Source: Saprospiraceae bacterium (lineage in GTDB: Bacteria > Bacteroidota > Bacteroidia > Chitinophagales > Saprospiraceae). Taken from it: a stretch of DNA of 64,000 nt. Location of the stretch: assembly GCA_026982695.1 (NCBI GenBank), contig JALSGS010000034.1, positions 310,001 to 374,000 on the forward strand, read 5' to 3'. Shown here in pieces: positions 28,501 to 36,929 of the stretch. Under the pieces are notes generated by a model. That model was not told the origin of the DNA and ran no database searches. It saw only the letters and a program-made list of their open reading frames with translations. The position numbers and the translations under genes were made by a program. Position 1 is the first letter of the stretch. Every line of letters starts with the position of its first letter.

Positions 28501-31500
28501 ACAAGCGTGTCGATGTAGGTATTGCTACAGCCAACAGCAGTGGTGATAGTTAGCGAGGCTACCAGCGGTCCCTCTTCTGTCACGACAATTACTGGATTAG
28601 GTATAGAGGCAGTCATGCCATTGCTAAAAGTCCATTCCCAAGATTGCGTATTTTGAAATGAGTTGAAGGATTCGTCGTAGAACGAAATCTCAATAGCATC
28701 TTCTTCACATTTGGTGTAATCGTAGGAAAAACTGGCTTGTACATTGGGCTCTACTAAAGTGACGGTATCCACTTCGGGGGTAACACAGCTTACTTCGTGT
28801 GCAATGTTTAGTGTGACAACATAGCTGTCGATGTCGGGATAGGTGAAGGTGGGTGCACTCTGGGTAGAAGTGTCAGTATTGGTGCCAGGCACCCCAAAGT
28901 CCCACACATAATCGAATGCAGCTGTGCTCTGATTGTCAAAGCTAACGGTCAGCCCATCACATTGAATGGTGTAGTCGAAGGCCAACGATATATCGGCGTC
29001 AACTACTACTGCCTCTATGGGTGAGAGTTGGCTACAGCCAAACTGATTCGTCACCAACACAGCCAGGAAATGTGTACCTGGGGGTGCTGTAAGCAGCGGG
29101 GCAGCAGCTGTCGAATCGCTCACCAAGGAGGCGGGGTACCACATGTAGCTGAGTTGGTCATTGGGATCTAGGTTGGCTACTGATAATTCGATGAGCTCAT
29201 TCGTACATCCCTTTACTGTATCAGGCACTATTACATCTACTGGCCCTCCACTGATGGTGGCTGTCTGAGACTCAGTACAGCCATAGTTATCTGTGGCAGT
29301 GACGACGTATTGATTTATTCCCGAAACAGGTACGGTAATCGTGGCTACTTGGCTTACTACTTGTCCGTTGTCGTCAACCCATTCCCATGAGGCGATGGGC
29401 ACTTGTGCAGTAGCCTGGAGAGTAGCTTGGGCATCGCAAGTGGTGAGCGAGGGCACTTCCAGTTCAATAGGTGGTGCGACTACCACCGTAACCTGGTAGG
29501 TACGCGTACAGGTATCGGTGCCAAAAGCTGATACTTGGGCTATGTAAGTGGTCGTCTGTGTAGGGCTAGCTATAGGATTCCATGAATAAGGATCACTTAA
29601 GCCATCGGCGGGAGTCCAATGAAATTGATAGAGACTATCAGAAGGATCGGCATTGAGCACTACAGAATCACCTGGGCAGATCAGCAGGCTATCGGGCAGG
29701 GATACGTCAAGTAAAACTATTTCTATGGGTTTAGTGATGGTATCACTACAGCCTTTTTCTGTGGTGATGATAAGTGTTGCGTTAAAACTGGCGTTTTGCG
29801 CAAAACTTAAGGTAGGCATAGCCACTGTGCTGGTGCCGAAGGGGCCAAAGTCCCAGTATGTGGTGGCAGTATTGTGGAGCGTGTTTACAGAAGTATTGAC
29901 AAAAGTTACCTCGATGGCTTGTTCGGTACAGTTCGTATAGATCACTTCAAAATCGGCTTGCAAAATGGTAAGGGGAAAGGGGATGGTATCGATTCGGCTG
30001 TCGGGGCAAAATGCTGTTGGTGCAGTCGAAATGGTGACAAACTTATCGCCGAAATCGGCAAAATGGACCGCGACCGTATCGCCACTAAGACTGTCGGGAG
30101 TGGCATCGGGACCGAAATGCCATACTACTCCTTCAGAAGTGTACAGGCTTTGGTTGATAAAGGAGGCGTTTAGCCCATCGCATGCGATGTCGTACTCGTA
30201 TTGAAGTACGGGCAAAGGAGTCACTTCAACCCAGAGGCTATCTTGGCTGCTACACAAACTGTCAGGTGCCCAAAGTGTGAGATAGAAGATTTGAGACGAG
30301 TCGGGTGAAACAATGGGATTGGGCAATAGCGTGTCGAAGCCTGTATTGACTGACCAGAAATACGTAAAGTCTGGTTGGTACATGGGGTTAAGAGCTATAG
30401 AATCACCTTTACAGATGCGTAGCGAGTCCGCTAAGGCATCAAGAGGATCATTGATGCCTGTTTGAAAGGGATGCGTGATGCTTTCTTGGCAATTGTTGAA
30501 GCTCGTAGCTGTAAGACGAATGACACCCGAAGTATCGGAAGGCACGATGAAATCTGGATGTTGTGTGTAGGCAGTGAGGATGGTATCGCCAAAAATCACT
30601 TCCCAATACCACCCTACAACAGGCGACATCGTATCGTATGACAGATCTTGCAAGCGAAGCACAGAGGAGTCGGCACAGTCGAACACATCAAATGTGAAGT
30701 CGGGAAAAAGCGAGTTGTCCTGTACGTAGATGGGCTTAATGATGGAATCGGCGCATTGGCTACCAGGAGCTGCGATGAGCATCACTTGATACCAGCCTGT
30801 ATCGGGATAGGTGTGTGTCGGGTTGTCGGCCATATAAGAGATGGCGGTATTGGGGTACTCAGGATACCAAAGAAAGTCGGTTTGTACGTTGACGTTGCTA
30901 GTATTTTGAAATGCTACAGACAGCGTATCACAGATGGCGTGGGGCACTTCGAAGTCGGCAAATATTTCGCCGCATACTCCAACATTGTACTGGAAATCGC
31001 GGCGGATGGTAGAAAGGAGTTGGCCATTGCGATACTCTTCTACACATACACCCACCACAAAAGTACCTTGTTGGGTGGGAAAGCCCGTCAGCATACCTGT
31101 TTGTGGGTCTATGGTGAGCGGATCATCGGGATTACCCAGCATGTCATTGACGCTGAAACCTGGTGCCCATATTACAGAGTCGTAGGGTGGAGGTCCGGGC
31201 GGAATGGGTTGTGGATCGTCGAGGGATCCACCTGTGAGTGGTGTACAGAGACGATAGACAAGAGAGTCTCCATCAGGATCCATGGCATAGTGCTGATATT
31301 CAATCGGCTTGTTGATACAGATAAAGATTGGAGGTATTTGGGTGAACACGGGCGTACTGTTGCAAAGGCTCATGGCCTCTTCACTGAGCTGTACGGAGTA
31401 AGTGGCACCTGTTTCTAAGGGGTTGAGAATATTTGTAATGGTCTCATTGCGGCAGCAGCGCTGATATACCAAAATATATCCCCCTGGAGCCGGAAATAGT

Positions 31501-31874
31501 GTAGTAGTGGTTTTGTATATGGCTCGCTCTACACATACGTATTCGGGTACGAAAAGGCAAGGATCACTAAAAACGGCATCGAGCTGTTCGATAAAGGGGT
31601 TATAAATCTTCAACTCCTTTACCAAGCCAGTATTGGGGTTATAGATGGCTACGTGTGCAGGGTTATCAAAAGGGGCGCTGCCTGTATTGCAGTCTCTATA
31701 GACAGTAAGTGTGATTTCATACTGATTGCCTCCTAAACATTTATACCCCAACTCTGCCCCTACGATATGTGTAGCTATTGCATGAGGCAGGCTTAGAAAC
31801 ATAACAACCAGCGTATGTGCGATTGCAAGTTGGATGAAAAACCTGTTGTTCATGGGGTTTTGGGTTGCTTTCAT
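25548..31874 (-). CDS. Giant secreted adhesin-like protein with PKD/Ig repeats and T9SS type B sorting domain
   Basis: 2,108 residues; ATG at 31853 is an alternative start that gives a tidier signal peptide (MNNRFFIQLAIAHTLVVMFL). The mature N-terminus THIVGAELGYKCLGGNQYEI is typical of Bacteroidota giant surface proteins. Then follow PKD-like domains (THTYPDTGWYQVML), many Ig-like units with the pattern YxW...GC, three near-identical 161-residue repeats (26795-28243) and a C-terminal gliding-motility-type domain (FIPTAFTPNGDGYNDVLYVR, VYNRWGQKLFETTNPNEGWD, PPDTYGYYV). That type B domain directs export by T9SS and usually needs a cognate PorP/SprF protein, which is encoded two genes upstream in the same operon. 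Adhesion or gliding is the expected role, as for SprB. Confidence 0.9.
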   Translation of the reverse strand: MKATQNPMNNRFFIQLAIAHTLVVMFLSLPHAIATHIVGAELGYKCLGGNQYEITLTVYRDCNTGSAPFDNPAHVAIYNPNTGLVKELKIYNPFIEQLDAVFSDPCLFVPEYVCVERAIYKTTTTLFPAPGGYILVYQRCCRNETITNILNPLETGATYSVQLSEEAMSLCNSTPVFTQIPPIFICINKPIEYQHYAMDPDGDSLVYRLCTPLTGGSLDDPQPIPPGPPPYDSVIWAPGFSVNDMLGNPDDPLTIDPQTGMLTGFPTQQGTFVVGVCVEEYRNGQLLSTIRRDFQYNVGVCGEIFADFEVPHAICDTLSVAFQNTSNVNVQTDFLWYPEYPNTAISYMADNPTHTYPDTGWYQVMLIAAPGSQCADSIIKPIYVQDNSLFPDFTFDVFDCADSSVLRLQDLSYDTMSPVVGWYWEVIFGDTILTAYTQHPDFIVPSDTSGVIRLTATSFNNCQESITHPFQTGINDPLDALADSLRICKGDSIALNPMYQPDFTYFWSVNTGFDTLLPNPIVSPDSSQIFYLTLWAPDSLCSSQDSLWVEVTPLPVLQYEYDIACDGLNASFINQSLYTSEGVVWHFGPDATPDSLSGDTVAVHFADFGDKFVTISTAPTAFCPDSRIDTIPFPLTILQADFEVIYTNCTEQAIEVTFVNTSVNTLHNTATTYWDFGPFGTSTVAMPTLSFAQNASFNATLIITTEKGCSDTITKPIEIVLLDVSLPDSLLICPGDSVVLNADPSDSLYQFHWTPADGLSDPYSWNPIASPTQTTTYIAQVSAFGTDTCTRTYQVTVVVAPPIELEVPSLTTCDAQATLQATAQVPIASWEWVDDNGQVVSQVATITVPVSGINQYVVTATDNYGCTESQTATISGGPVDVIVPDTVKGCTNELIELSVANLDPNDQLSYMWYPASLVSDSTAAAPLLTAPPGTHFLAVLVTNQFGCSQLSPIEAVVVDADISLAFDYTIQCDGLTVSFDNQSTAAFDYVWDFGVPGTNTDTSTQSAPTFTYPDIDSYVVTLNIAHEVSCVTPEVDTVTLVEPNVQASFSYDYTKCEEDAIEISFYDESFNSFQNTQSWEWTFSNGMTASIPNPVIVVTEEGPLVASLTITTAVGCSNTYIDTLVIDFTEVNLVEQITLCLGDTAQLYPQANPSYQYEWTPNYNLSDPHAPNPLAWPTQTTTYTVAITNVSADTCVLERTVTVFVPQQVQVDAGPDRIACDGPVLLNAVGIQAIQYQWYDADGTLLSNAPFVSVLPSEEEDYIVQVSDAFGCTAFDTVHVINGIVDIEASEDIATCVVDSLVLSVSNLDSGDQLNYQWTALGQGLILSDPNLPQVSIQALPGMSWFVVMAENQYGCIGLDTVAIQTYEAISVDAGPHQIACDGPVTLMALSNLAVQYAWYDAQGDLIGQTSSIEVLPAEQAWYYLEATDVHGCSATDSVLVTNGIIELALTPDFEACMEDTFSISATNLDPGDQLSYSWIATGTGQILSDPEQPQIIAQAQPGTAWFILSTDNQFGCKSIDSVRVSIWPEIVVDAGPDTISCKGPVLLQATANLPVTYIWTTVGDTIGTTALIEALPNEAAWYYVEATDVHGCQKVDSVHVVNGILDLEYPTELASCPVPEYLIETQNMDSGDTLQYEWSAWGVGTIIGPTDSPYLLLAPDTGQTWIALHVVNQFGCSLTDTISLLTYEFDAVVDTFVRVCPGIPTPLNPNGNAAIHYQWSPTTGLNDSLSHNPVATLNSSQLYSVTITSAYGTDTCQAVRQVWVQVNPPIELSAQPDTVLCDWTPIVLSAQTAVPVDFAWYELPNWEVRLGDQPQLTVTPTDDHIFAVIATDDLGCQDTAWLDVRSHPVEIELPAEINFCAEAGPMQLMAINLTPDEQLQYQWWPDDGTLYPSDVPNPTIQPDSNTIYTVAAWNSYGCADTASTQVYYFNLELELEATATPDTLLLGRDPNSQLEATFNPLWNYYWYPTETLNRNDVYNPIATPSQTTQYVVEVNNAVGCMANDTVQVVVLNPDCDEPVIFIPTAFTPNGDGYNDVLYVRGYNIESLSFQVYNRWGQKLFETTNPNEGWDGTFQGQQLPPDTYGYYVKAQCYNGGMFFKKGNVTLIR
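26795..28243 (-). repeat. Three tandem 483-base coding repeats
   Basis: The block encoding VDAGPDxIACDGPV recurs at exactly 483-base steps: the plus-strand core GGCC(T/A)GCAT lies at 28232, 27749 and 27266. Each 161-residue unit carries YYLEATDVHGC-like and NLDPGDQLxYxW-like segments, i.e. two Ig-like folds. More diverged copies lie on both sides. Exact spacing points to recent duplication or ongoing recombination. Confidence 0.85.
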
Positions 31875-31932
31875 GGCGATTCAAAGTTGTACTATCATCA
31901 GATCTGGTTTTAATAAGGTCCTAATGAGCTGT

Positions 31933-34401
31933 TCATTTTTCCAGTTTAGCCTCTCCGTTTTTGAATGGCCCCAGCTTGACGCCGATGATCTCGACACGCC
32001 GCTCCAAAGAGGCAGCTACACTATACACTGATTCGCGTTCGTCTCGAGCACTGTCACTAATGTATTGGGGTGCTAGGCGTTCGCCGTAAGCTACTTGTGT
32101 AAGCTTGAATTGGCCTGATTTCATATAGGGGATAAATGCTCCATTCTTGTAAGTCTTAAAGTGGTTTTCCAGTACTGCTACGCGGCGTTTGGCCAAGATC
32201 TCATTGTATTGATCATCACCCAGAGGGCTAGCGTACCCCTTGATAATGAGCTCGACGGCTAGCCCACTCTTGAGGGCTTCCAGCACCAGTTCGGAGAAGA
32301 GCATGAGGTTTTCGTACCCATTGGCTACTTCTCGGTCGAAGAAGACTTCGATGCGTTCAGCAGCTACTAAACGATCTTGGCCTTTGAGCACTTTGGTGTA
32401 TTCATCGATGAATAGAGGCTTGCGCCTAAAGTACTTTACGTAAAGCTCTCTATAAGTCTTGTCGGTACGTCGGCTATGGGATCCTGGATCCGGCTGGTCG
32501 TTGTCGAAATACAGAATAATTGGTGGAAAATCTTCGATGCGCTTTTGCCGCAGCTGGACTTCCTGGTACAACACATATGGATTACCCAAAGCAGGTAGGT
32601 CTAGGGTGAGGGTGTCATTCAAGTAGCCAATCTTGGAAGCAATGAGCACATAGCGCTGCCCTCGAGGGATTTGAGCATGTGCCTGCTCCTCGGATTGATC
32701 GGAGGCGAAATAGGCTACATCATAGCCTTCATGATCTACAACGCGAAATTCCACGTGCGTTAACGGTTGGTTCGTTTCTTCATCTAAGGCCCGTACATAC
32801 AGGTCGAGGTGGTCGGGCTGTAGCAAGTAGTTCCGTGCTATTTCACGTCGGGCTTGCAATTTGGGTTGGGTCAGGTCAATTGTATCTGTGTGGGTGTAGT
32901 AACCATCTTTTTCAAACTGAACGATGTAGGTGCGCCCTTTCTCGAGGGGCAAGGTCGCTAGGCTATCGGCTTGTATAGTGGTTATGTGTAGCGGTACGCT
33001 GTCGGTAAGGGCAAAGAGCTTTACCTGTACTTTTTCAAGGCCATATCCAGTTTTGTCGTCGCGCAGGTGTGCGAGGAGTTGGAGGATGCGCCACTGCATT
33101 TGATAGATGTCGAAACAGCATACCTTTTGCGCTTGATCAAGTATCATGGAGCCGGGGCGGTTGGAGGCGAACCAACCACTCCCCCCTTCATTTGAAAGCC
33201 AAAACCAGGCCTCGTCATAGGTGCTATTTAGTGGGGGGGGCATATGTTGTGGGGTGTGCCATAGGCCTGTGCTATCGATAGAGACGGCGTAGATGTCGAG
33301 TCCGCCTAGGCTGAGCTGGCCGTTGGTGCTAAAGTAAAGTGTTTGAGTAGGCGTGTGGAAAAATGGCGTGAGCTCATTGCCGGCTGTGTTGATTGCTTGT
33401 AACGGATGTGGCATGCCTGGCATGCCGTTGGTGTCGAGTTCGGCATACCAAATATCGAATTCACCTTTGCCTCCAGGCCGGTCGGATGCGAAGAAAAGTA
33501 CTTCTTTTTGCCATGCCTGTACGTATCCGATAGATGGTTCTGTAGTGGTGAACCCTGGAAGGTTGATCGTATCAGGTAGCGGTTGGGGCATGGCGTTGAG
33601 GCTGTCGGTATGGAGGCGCCAAAGGCTACAACGTATTTTGGCTTCGCCTACATAGTCGCATAGGGTGAAAAAGAGATATTTGCCGAAAGGCGAAAAGGCT
33701 GTATGGGCAGTATGGCGATTGGGCTGGTTCCAGCTCACTTTGTAAGGTGCCTGGTCGGGCTGGTCAGATGTCCATTGATACACCTGTATGAGTGGGCGTT
33801 TGGGAAAGTGGCTGTCTTGTGTCCAGAGTTCTCGGAAGGAAGAAAAGTACAAATTGCCTTGGGGGCCTGTGACAGGGGCGAAATCGGATTTGGGGTCGTT
33901 TACGGGTTGTGGTAACGGTAAGATTGCCATGCCTTCCTCTACTTCCCACATGCGTTCGGTGGCCCATTGGCATTGAGTTTTTCCTGCTTCAGCACGTTGT
34001 TTGAGGTGGGGGTCTATGTGAGGGAAGCGTACCAAGAAAGTATCATATAGGGCTATGGCCTGTTCAAAGCGGCCCAGTTGTTGATTGACCGATGCTTGGT
34101 ATAGCCAGGCTAAAGGGTATTGCCCAGCGGTATCTATTTGGGTGATGGATTGGTATAGGCTATCGGCTAAATTGAATGCCTGATAATGACGTGCTGCTTC
34201 TGCCAATTGAAATTGGATATCGAGGTTGTGGGGTTCGATTTGCAGGGCTGTTTGATAATACGTTACGGCTGCATGGTAGTTGCCACCAGCAAATGCCTTT
34301 TCTGCAGCGTCAAGCCATGCACTGAGGCGCTGTGCGGACAGTGCAGAGGTGATGAGTAGCAGGGTCAGGGTACATAAGGTGATATGTTTCACAGGCCTCA
34401 T
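31933..34401 (-). CDS. PorE-like envelope protein: TPR, PD40/WD40 repeats, carboxypeptidase-regulatory-like and OmpA-like domains
   Basis: 822 residues. Signal peptide MRPVKHITLCTLTLLLITSA ends at ALSAQ. Domains: TPR (about residues 25-140), a PD40 beta-propeller (about 170-440, with blades such as FSPFGKYLFFTLCD, VLFFASDRPGGKGEFDIWYA and LYFSTNGQLSLGGLDIYAV), carboxypeptidase-regulatory-like beta-sandwiches (about 455-620) and an OmpA C-like peptidoglycan-binding region (IKGYASPLGDDQYNEILAKR, about 730-815). This order matches PorE and related T9SS outer-membrane-associated proteins. It sits between the PorP-like gene (25-base gap) and the giant secreted protein (58-base gap), so it probably anchors or assists their complex at the cell wall. 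A C8 tract (33233-33240, minus strand) lies in the propeller region. Confidence 0.85.
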   Translation of the reverse strand: MRPVKHITLCTLTLLLITSALSAQRLSAWLDAAEKAFAGGNYHAAVTYYQTALQIEPHNLDIQFQLAEAARHYQAFNLADSLYQSITQIDTAGQYPLAWLYQASVNQQLGRFEQAIALYDTFLVRFPHIDPHLKQRAEAGKTQCQWATERMWEVEEGMAILPLPQPVNDPKSDFAPVTGPQGNLYFSSFRELWTQDSHFPKRPLIQVYQWTSDQPDQAPYKVSWNQPNRHTAHTAFSPFGKYLFFTLCDYVGEAKIRCSLWRLHTDSLNAMPQPLPDTINLPGFTTTEPSIGYVQAWQKEVLFFASDRPGGKGEFDIWYAELDTNGMPGMPHPLQAINTAGNELTPFFHTPTQTLYFSTNGQLSLGGLDIYAVSIDSTGLWHTPQHMPPPLNSTYDEAWFWLSNEGGSGWFASNRPGSMILDQAQKVCCFDIYQMQWRILQLLAHLRDDKTGYGLEKVQVKLFALTDSVPLHITTIQADSLATLPLEKGRTYIVQFEKDGYYTHTDTIDLTQPKLQARREIARNYLLQPDHLDLYVRALDEETNQPLTHVEFRVVDHEGYDVAYFASDQSEEQAHAQIPRGQRYVLIASKIGYLNDTLTLDLPALGNPYVLYQEVQLRQKRIEDFPPIILYFDNDQPDPGSHSRRTDKTYRELYVKYFRRKPLFIDEYTKVLKGQDRLVAAERIEVFFDREVANGYENLMLFSELVLEALKSGLAVELIIKGYASPLGDDQYNEILAKRRVAVLENHFKTYKNGAFIPYMKSGQFKLTQVAYGERLAPQYISDSARDERESVYSVAASLERRVEIIGVKLGPFKNGEAKLEK

Positions 34402-34426
34402 CCTTGGGTAGATATTAGTAGAGGGG

Positions 34427-35491
34427 TTAAAGAATGGGACATATTTTAAATTGGCCTATGGGCTTAACGAAAAAGATCTGGTGCCGTAGGCTAAGTTCGG
34501 GACCTCCATTCCGGTTGGTCGCTACAGAAAATTCAGACACGTTGATATCCCAGCTGAGGCCCACTTGCCAGTAGCCAGATTGTACCTGAAGGTAGGGAAT
34601 GAGTGCATCGCCCAAGGCATTGAAGCGGTATAGGGCACCTATGCTAAGGACTATCTCTTTGCTCAGGGTTTGGCGCAGCCATAGTCGTAGGCCTGTACCT
34701 GCTAGTGCTTCAAAATAGCGCCCCTGTATTTGGGCAGTGCCACGCAGGCTCATATCTACTTTTTCGCTCAGGCGTATAGTGGGTAGAAAATAGAGACTAT
34801 AGCGCCGCATCAAGCGGCTCTGGGTGTCATTTATGTAAAAGTTTTGCAAGGGCGTGAGTAGATGAAATATGCCGATACCTACATCTGCTTTGGTGCGGCT
34901 GTCGGGTAGCTGGGCATGCCAGTTGAAGCCGATGGAAAAGTCGGGAAATCGCAGCGCATATCTGTCTAACTGTTCGTTGGTGGGTAGTGCAGGGTTAAAG
35001 ATTTCGCCATCGTATTGACTATCGAAGGTGAGGTTGGCCATGTTGAGCCGGCGTTGGCCGAGTGCAGCCTGTATGCCTGTAGAAAAAAAGTTTTGAGCGT
35101 TGACTTGCCACGTATAACTCCCTGAAAGTGCTAAATAGGCAGTGCTAAATTGAGCGTCGCCGGCTTGGTCAAAGTAAAAGTTTAACCCACCACTGAAAAA
35201 GCCATTGGGCTTGCGTGGATCCCAGAATTTGCGCTCCACACTGAGGGTGACTGTCTGATAGTCTACCAACGCAGTGTACCATTGACTGCGCACCAAAAGG
35301 TGCAAGCGTACATCTTCGGGACCTACGCCCGTAAGGGCAGGATTGAGTTGCAAGGGGCTTTGTTCATATTGAGAAAAGTGCACATCCTGGGCATGGAGTG
35401 CCCACGCGGATATGAATAGTAGTGCCACATACGCCAATGTGCGTGTCACGGTGCGGTGACATTTTTTTACTTGGAGTAGTTGTACGTTCAT
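34427..35491 (-). CDS. PorP/SprF-family type IX secretion outer membrane protein
   Basis: 354 residues. Signal peptide VALLFISAWALHAQ, then the family start DVHFSQYEQSPLQLNPALTG; many amphipathic strands ending in aromatic residues (GGLNFYFDQAGDAQFSTAYL, GFNWHAQLPDSRTK) indicate an outer membrane beta-barrel. PorP/SprF proteins hold their partner type B sorting-domain proteins at the cell surface. It is the first gene of a three-gene unit with a PorE-like protein and the giant adhesin-like protein. The leader contains a hairpin with a buried Shine-Dalgarno sequence (see 35510-35538). This operon-specific copy is probably a SprF-like accessory protein and not the core PorP of the secretion machine. 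Confidence 0.9.
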   Translation of the reverse strand: MNVQLLQVKKCHRTVTRTLAYVALLFISAWALHAQDVHFSQYEQSPLQLNPALTGVGPEDVRLHLLVRSQWYTALVDYQTVTLSVERKFWDPRKPNGFFSGGLNFYFDQAGDAQFSTAYLALSGSYTWQVNAQNFFSTGIQAALGQRRLNMANLTFDSQYDGEIFNPALPTNEQLDRYALRFPDFSIGFNWHAQLPDSRTKADVGIGIFHLLTPLQNFYINDTQSRLMRRYSLYFLPTIRLSEKVDMSLRGTAQIQGRYFEALAGTGLRLWLRQTLSKEIVLSIGALYRFNALGDALIPYLQVQSGYWQVGLSWDINVSEFSVATNRNGGPELSLRHQIFFVKPIGQFKICPIL

Positions 35492-35504
35492 GGGTTTAGG
35501 TTTA

Positions 35505-35538
35505 TTACATATACTCCTCCTAACAAGTTGGAGGTATA
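35505..35538 (-). promoter_or_regulatory. Leader hairpin with masked Shine-Dalgarno and start-stop codons
   Basis: On the minus strand, CCTCC (35534-35530) pairs with GGAGG (35520-35516) and the flanking TATA segments pair too, around a 9-base loop. The 3' arm is AGGAGGAG (35521-35514), a strong Shine-Dalgarno in a phylum that seldom uses one, followed after three bases by ATG TAA TAA (35510-35502). The porP-like ATG comes 11 bases after that. A regulatory leader is possible, but chance cannot be excluded. Confidence 0.4.
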
Positions 35539-35577
35539 CGTGGATTAGCCCTCGGTGCCGCTAATTAGGTGCTTTCG

Positions 35578-35585
35578 CAAAGGTA
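35578..35585 (-). promoter_or_regulatory. -7 promoter box TACCTTTG of the PorP-like operon
   Basis: Plus strand CAAAGGTA. Predicted start near 35571, giving an 80-base leader that contains the hairpin at 35505-35538. Confidence 0.75.
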
Positions 35586-35906
35586 GCGTGTGCTCCCCTC
35601 TCCCGCTGTAGGATTAGGCTGGCAGCTTTGTCGTAGTACTTACCCACTTTCACTGACAAAACCACATGTACCCTTTGGTGAAAATACATGATCTTCGCTT
35701 CCCAAAGAAACTGCCAATGGCAAGCTACAGCTTGCATATGAGTTTTAGTAGAGCCAAGTTAAAGCAAAAAATGGACAAATGGCAATTGCAATTGCTTCAA
35801 CAAGAGTTATGTACGAGAATTTTCACTTATAGTGACAAAAATTGCTCTTTATCATACGTGTGTGCTAAAAATTTCGGCCAATAAAGGATATGTAGATGAG
35901 AGCGAC
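35586..35906. other. Gene-free stretch with several palindromes
   Basis: No credible gene lies here; a 72-codon plus-strand frame (35666-35884) has no promoter and no family likeness. It contains GCAAGCT-AC-AGCTTGC (35720-35735), GCAATTGCAATTGC (35782-35795, a full palindrome) and TCACT-TAT-AGTGA (35823-35835). These may be regulator sites for the PorP-like operon or part of an RNA; no T-run terminator follows any of them. Confidence 0.5.
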
Positions 35907-36929
35907 TCAGCCGGCGTTGTGTGGTTTGTCACGTAGGTATTGCAAAAATGCAGCAGCCAGTTCGGCAACGGTTTGCTGCCAGGGGCGGTATAGGTTAGGC
36001 GCTAACTGCAGCGACTTACGCGCATCGTAGTGGTAGCAGCGTGCTAATTGGTGCATGCGCTTGCGCGTAAGGATGTGGTTTTTTTTGCCAAGCCGACTGC
36101 GCAGCCAGCTCACCCCACTGACTAATGGGTGAGCCCATAGGGGAAGTGCATAGCGCGGTGACGGCACTTGCAGTGCTGAGGCAATTGCCTGGAGGAGTGC
36201 TTGCCAGCTGAGATTAACCGCATTGAGGATATAGCGCTGACCTGAGGGGGCTGAGCTAGCGGCCTGGACCATGAAGTGGGCCACATCGCGTACATCGACA
36301 AAGCCCGCTGACCCTTGAGGGTAAAAAGGGAGTCCTCGATATATCATTGGAAATAGTTGAGCTGGCCCGCGATCCCAAAAGCCTGGGCCTAACAAGTAGG
36401 TAGGTAGCACTGCTATGGCTTCGAGCCCTTCTGCCATTCCGCGCCAAAGCTCCATCTCTGCCAAGTGTTTGCTTTCAGCATAAGATGAGTTGTGAGGGTG
36501 TGACTCCCAATCTGCTGTTTCATCTATAGGCTGTGAGGAATGGCGATTCAGGGCAGCAACTGAGCTTACGTGCACGATACGCCGTACACCACTATAGAGT
36601 GCTGCATTGACTACGTTGGCTGTCCCTTCTACATTTGTTTGGTAGATCTGTTGTGCTGAGGCTCCTGTGCTGTGCGTCAGGCCTGCACAGTGAAACACAA
36701 TAGCTACATTCGTCATTGCCTCTTCAAGGCTGTACACGTCGAGCAAATCGCCCTCTCGCCACTCGATCAGGGGAGCCAAGTCATGCAGGTGATCAGTGGT
36801 GCTGGTCGCACGACGCAACGCACGGATGTGAAAGTGGCTCTGCGTGGCGAGCAAGCGCAGCAGCGTAGAGCCCATCAGGCCTGTAGCACCTGTGACGAGC
36901 ACAGTGGTCGACTCCCTACGTGGACTCAT
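35907..36929 (-). CDS. NAD-dependent epimerase/dehydratase-like SDR protein
   Basis: 340 residues, extended short-chain dehydrogenase fold. Cofactor loop VLVTGATGLMGSTLLRLL (GxxGxxG), then FHCAGLTHSTG, NVEGTANVVNAAL, HVSSVAALN and the catalytic YAESKHLAE (YxxxK). It is closest in style to dihydroflavonol-reductase or sterol-dehydrogenase-like SDRs of the phylum; the substrate is unknown. Its start overlaps the end of anmK by 14 bases, so it is the last gene of the cytochrome c-anmK-SDR unit. Confidence 0.88.
   Translation of the reverse strand: MSPRRESTTVLVTGATGLMGSTLLRLLATQSHFHIRALRRATSTTDHLHDLAPLIEWREGDLLDVYSLEEAMTNVAIVFHCAGLTHSTGASAQQIYQTNVEGTANVVNAALYSGVRRIVHVSSVAALNRHSSQPIDETADWESHPHNSSYAESKHLAEMELWRGMAEGLEAIAVLPTYLLGPGFWDRGPAQLFPMIYRGLPFYPQGSAGFVDVRDVAHFMVQAASSAPSGQRYILNAVNLSWQALLQAIASALQVPSPRYALPLWAHPLVSGVSWLRSRLGKKNHILTRKRMHQLARCYHYDARKSLQLAPNLYRPWQQTVAELAAAFLQYLRDKPHNAG

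Noticed and set aside
30648-31418. 256-codon plus-strand frame inside the giant gene
   Set aside because: It is antisense to a long, clearly coding frame with signal peptide and repeats; its translation has no family likeness and no promoter.
35666-35884. 72-codon plus-strand frame in the gap before the PorP-like operon
   Set aside because: No promoter, no recognisable composition, and it overlaps palindromic DNA that looks non-coding.
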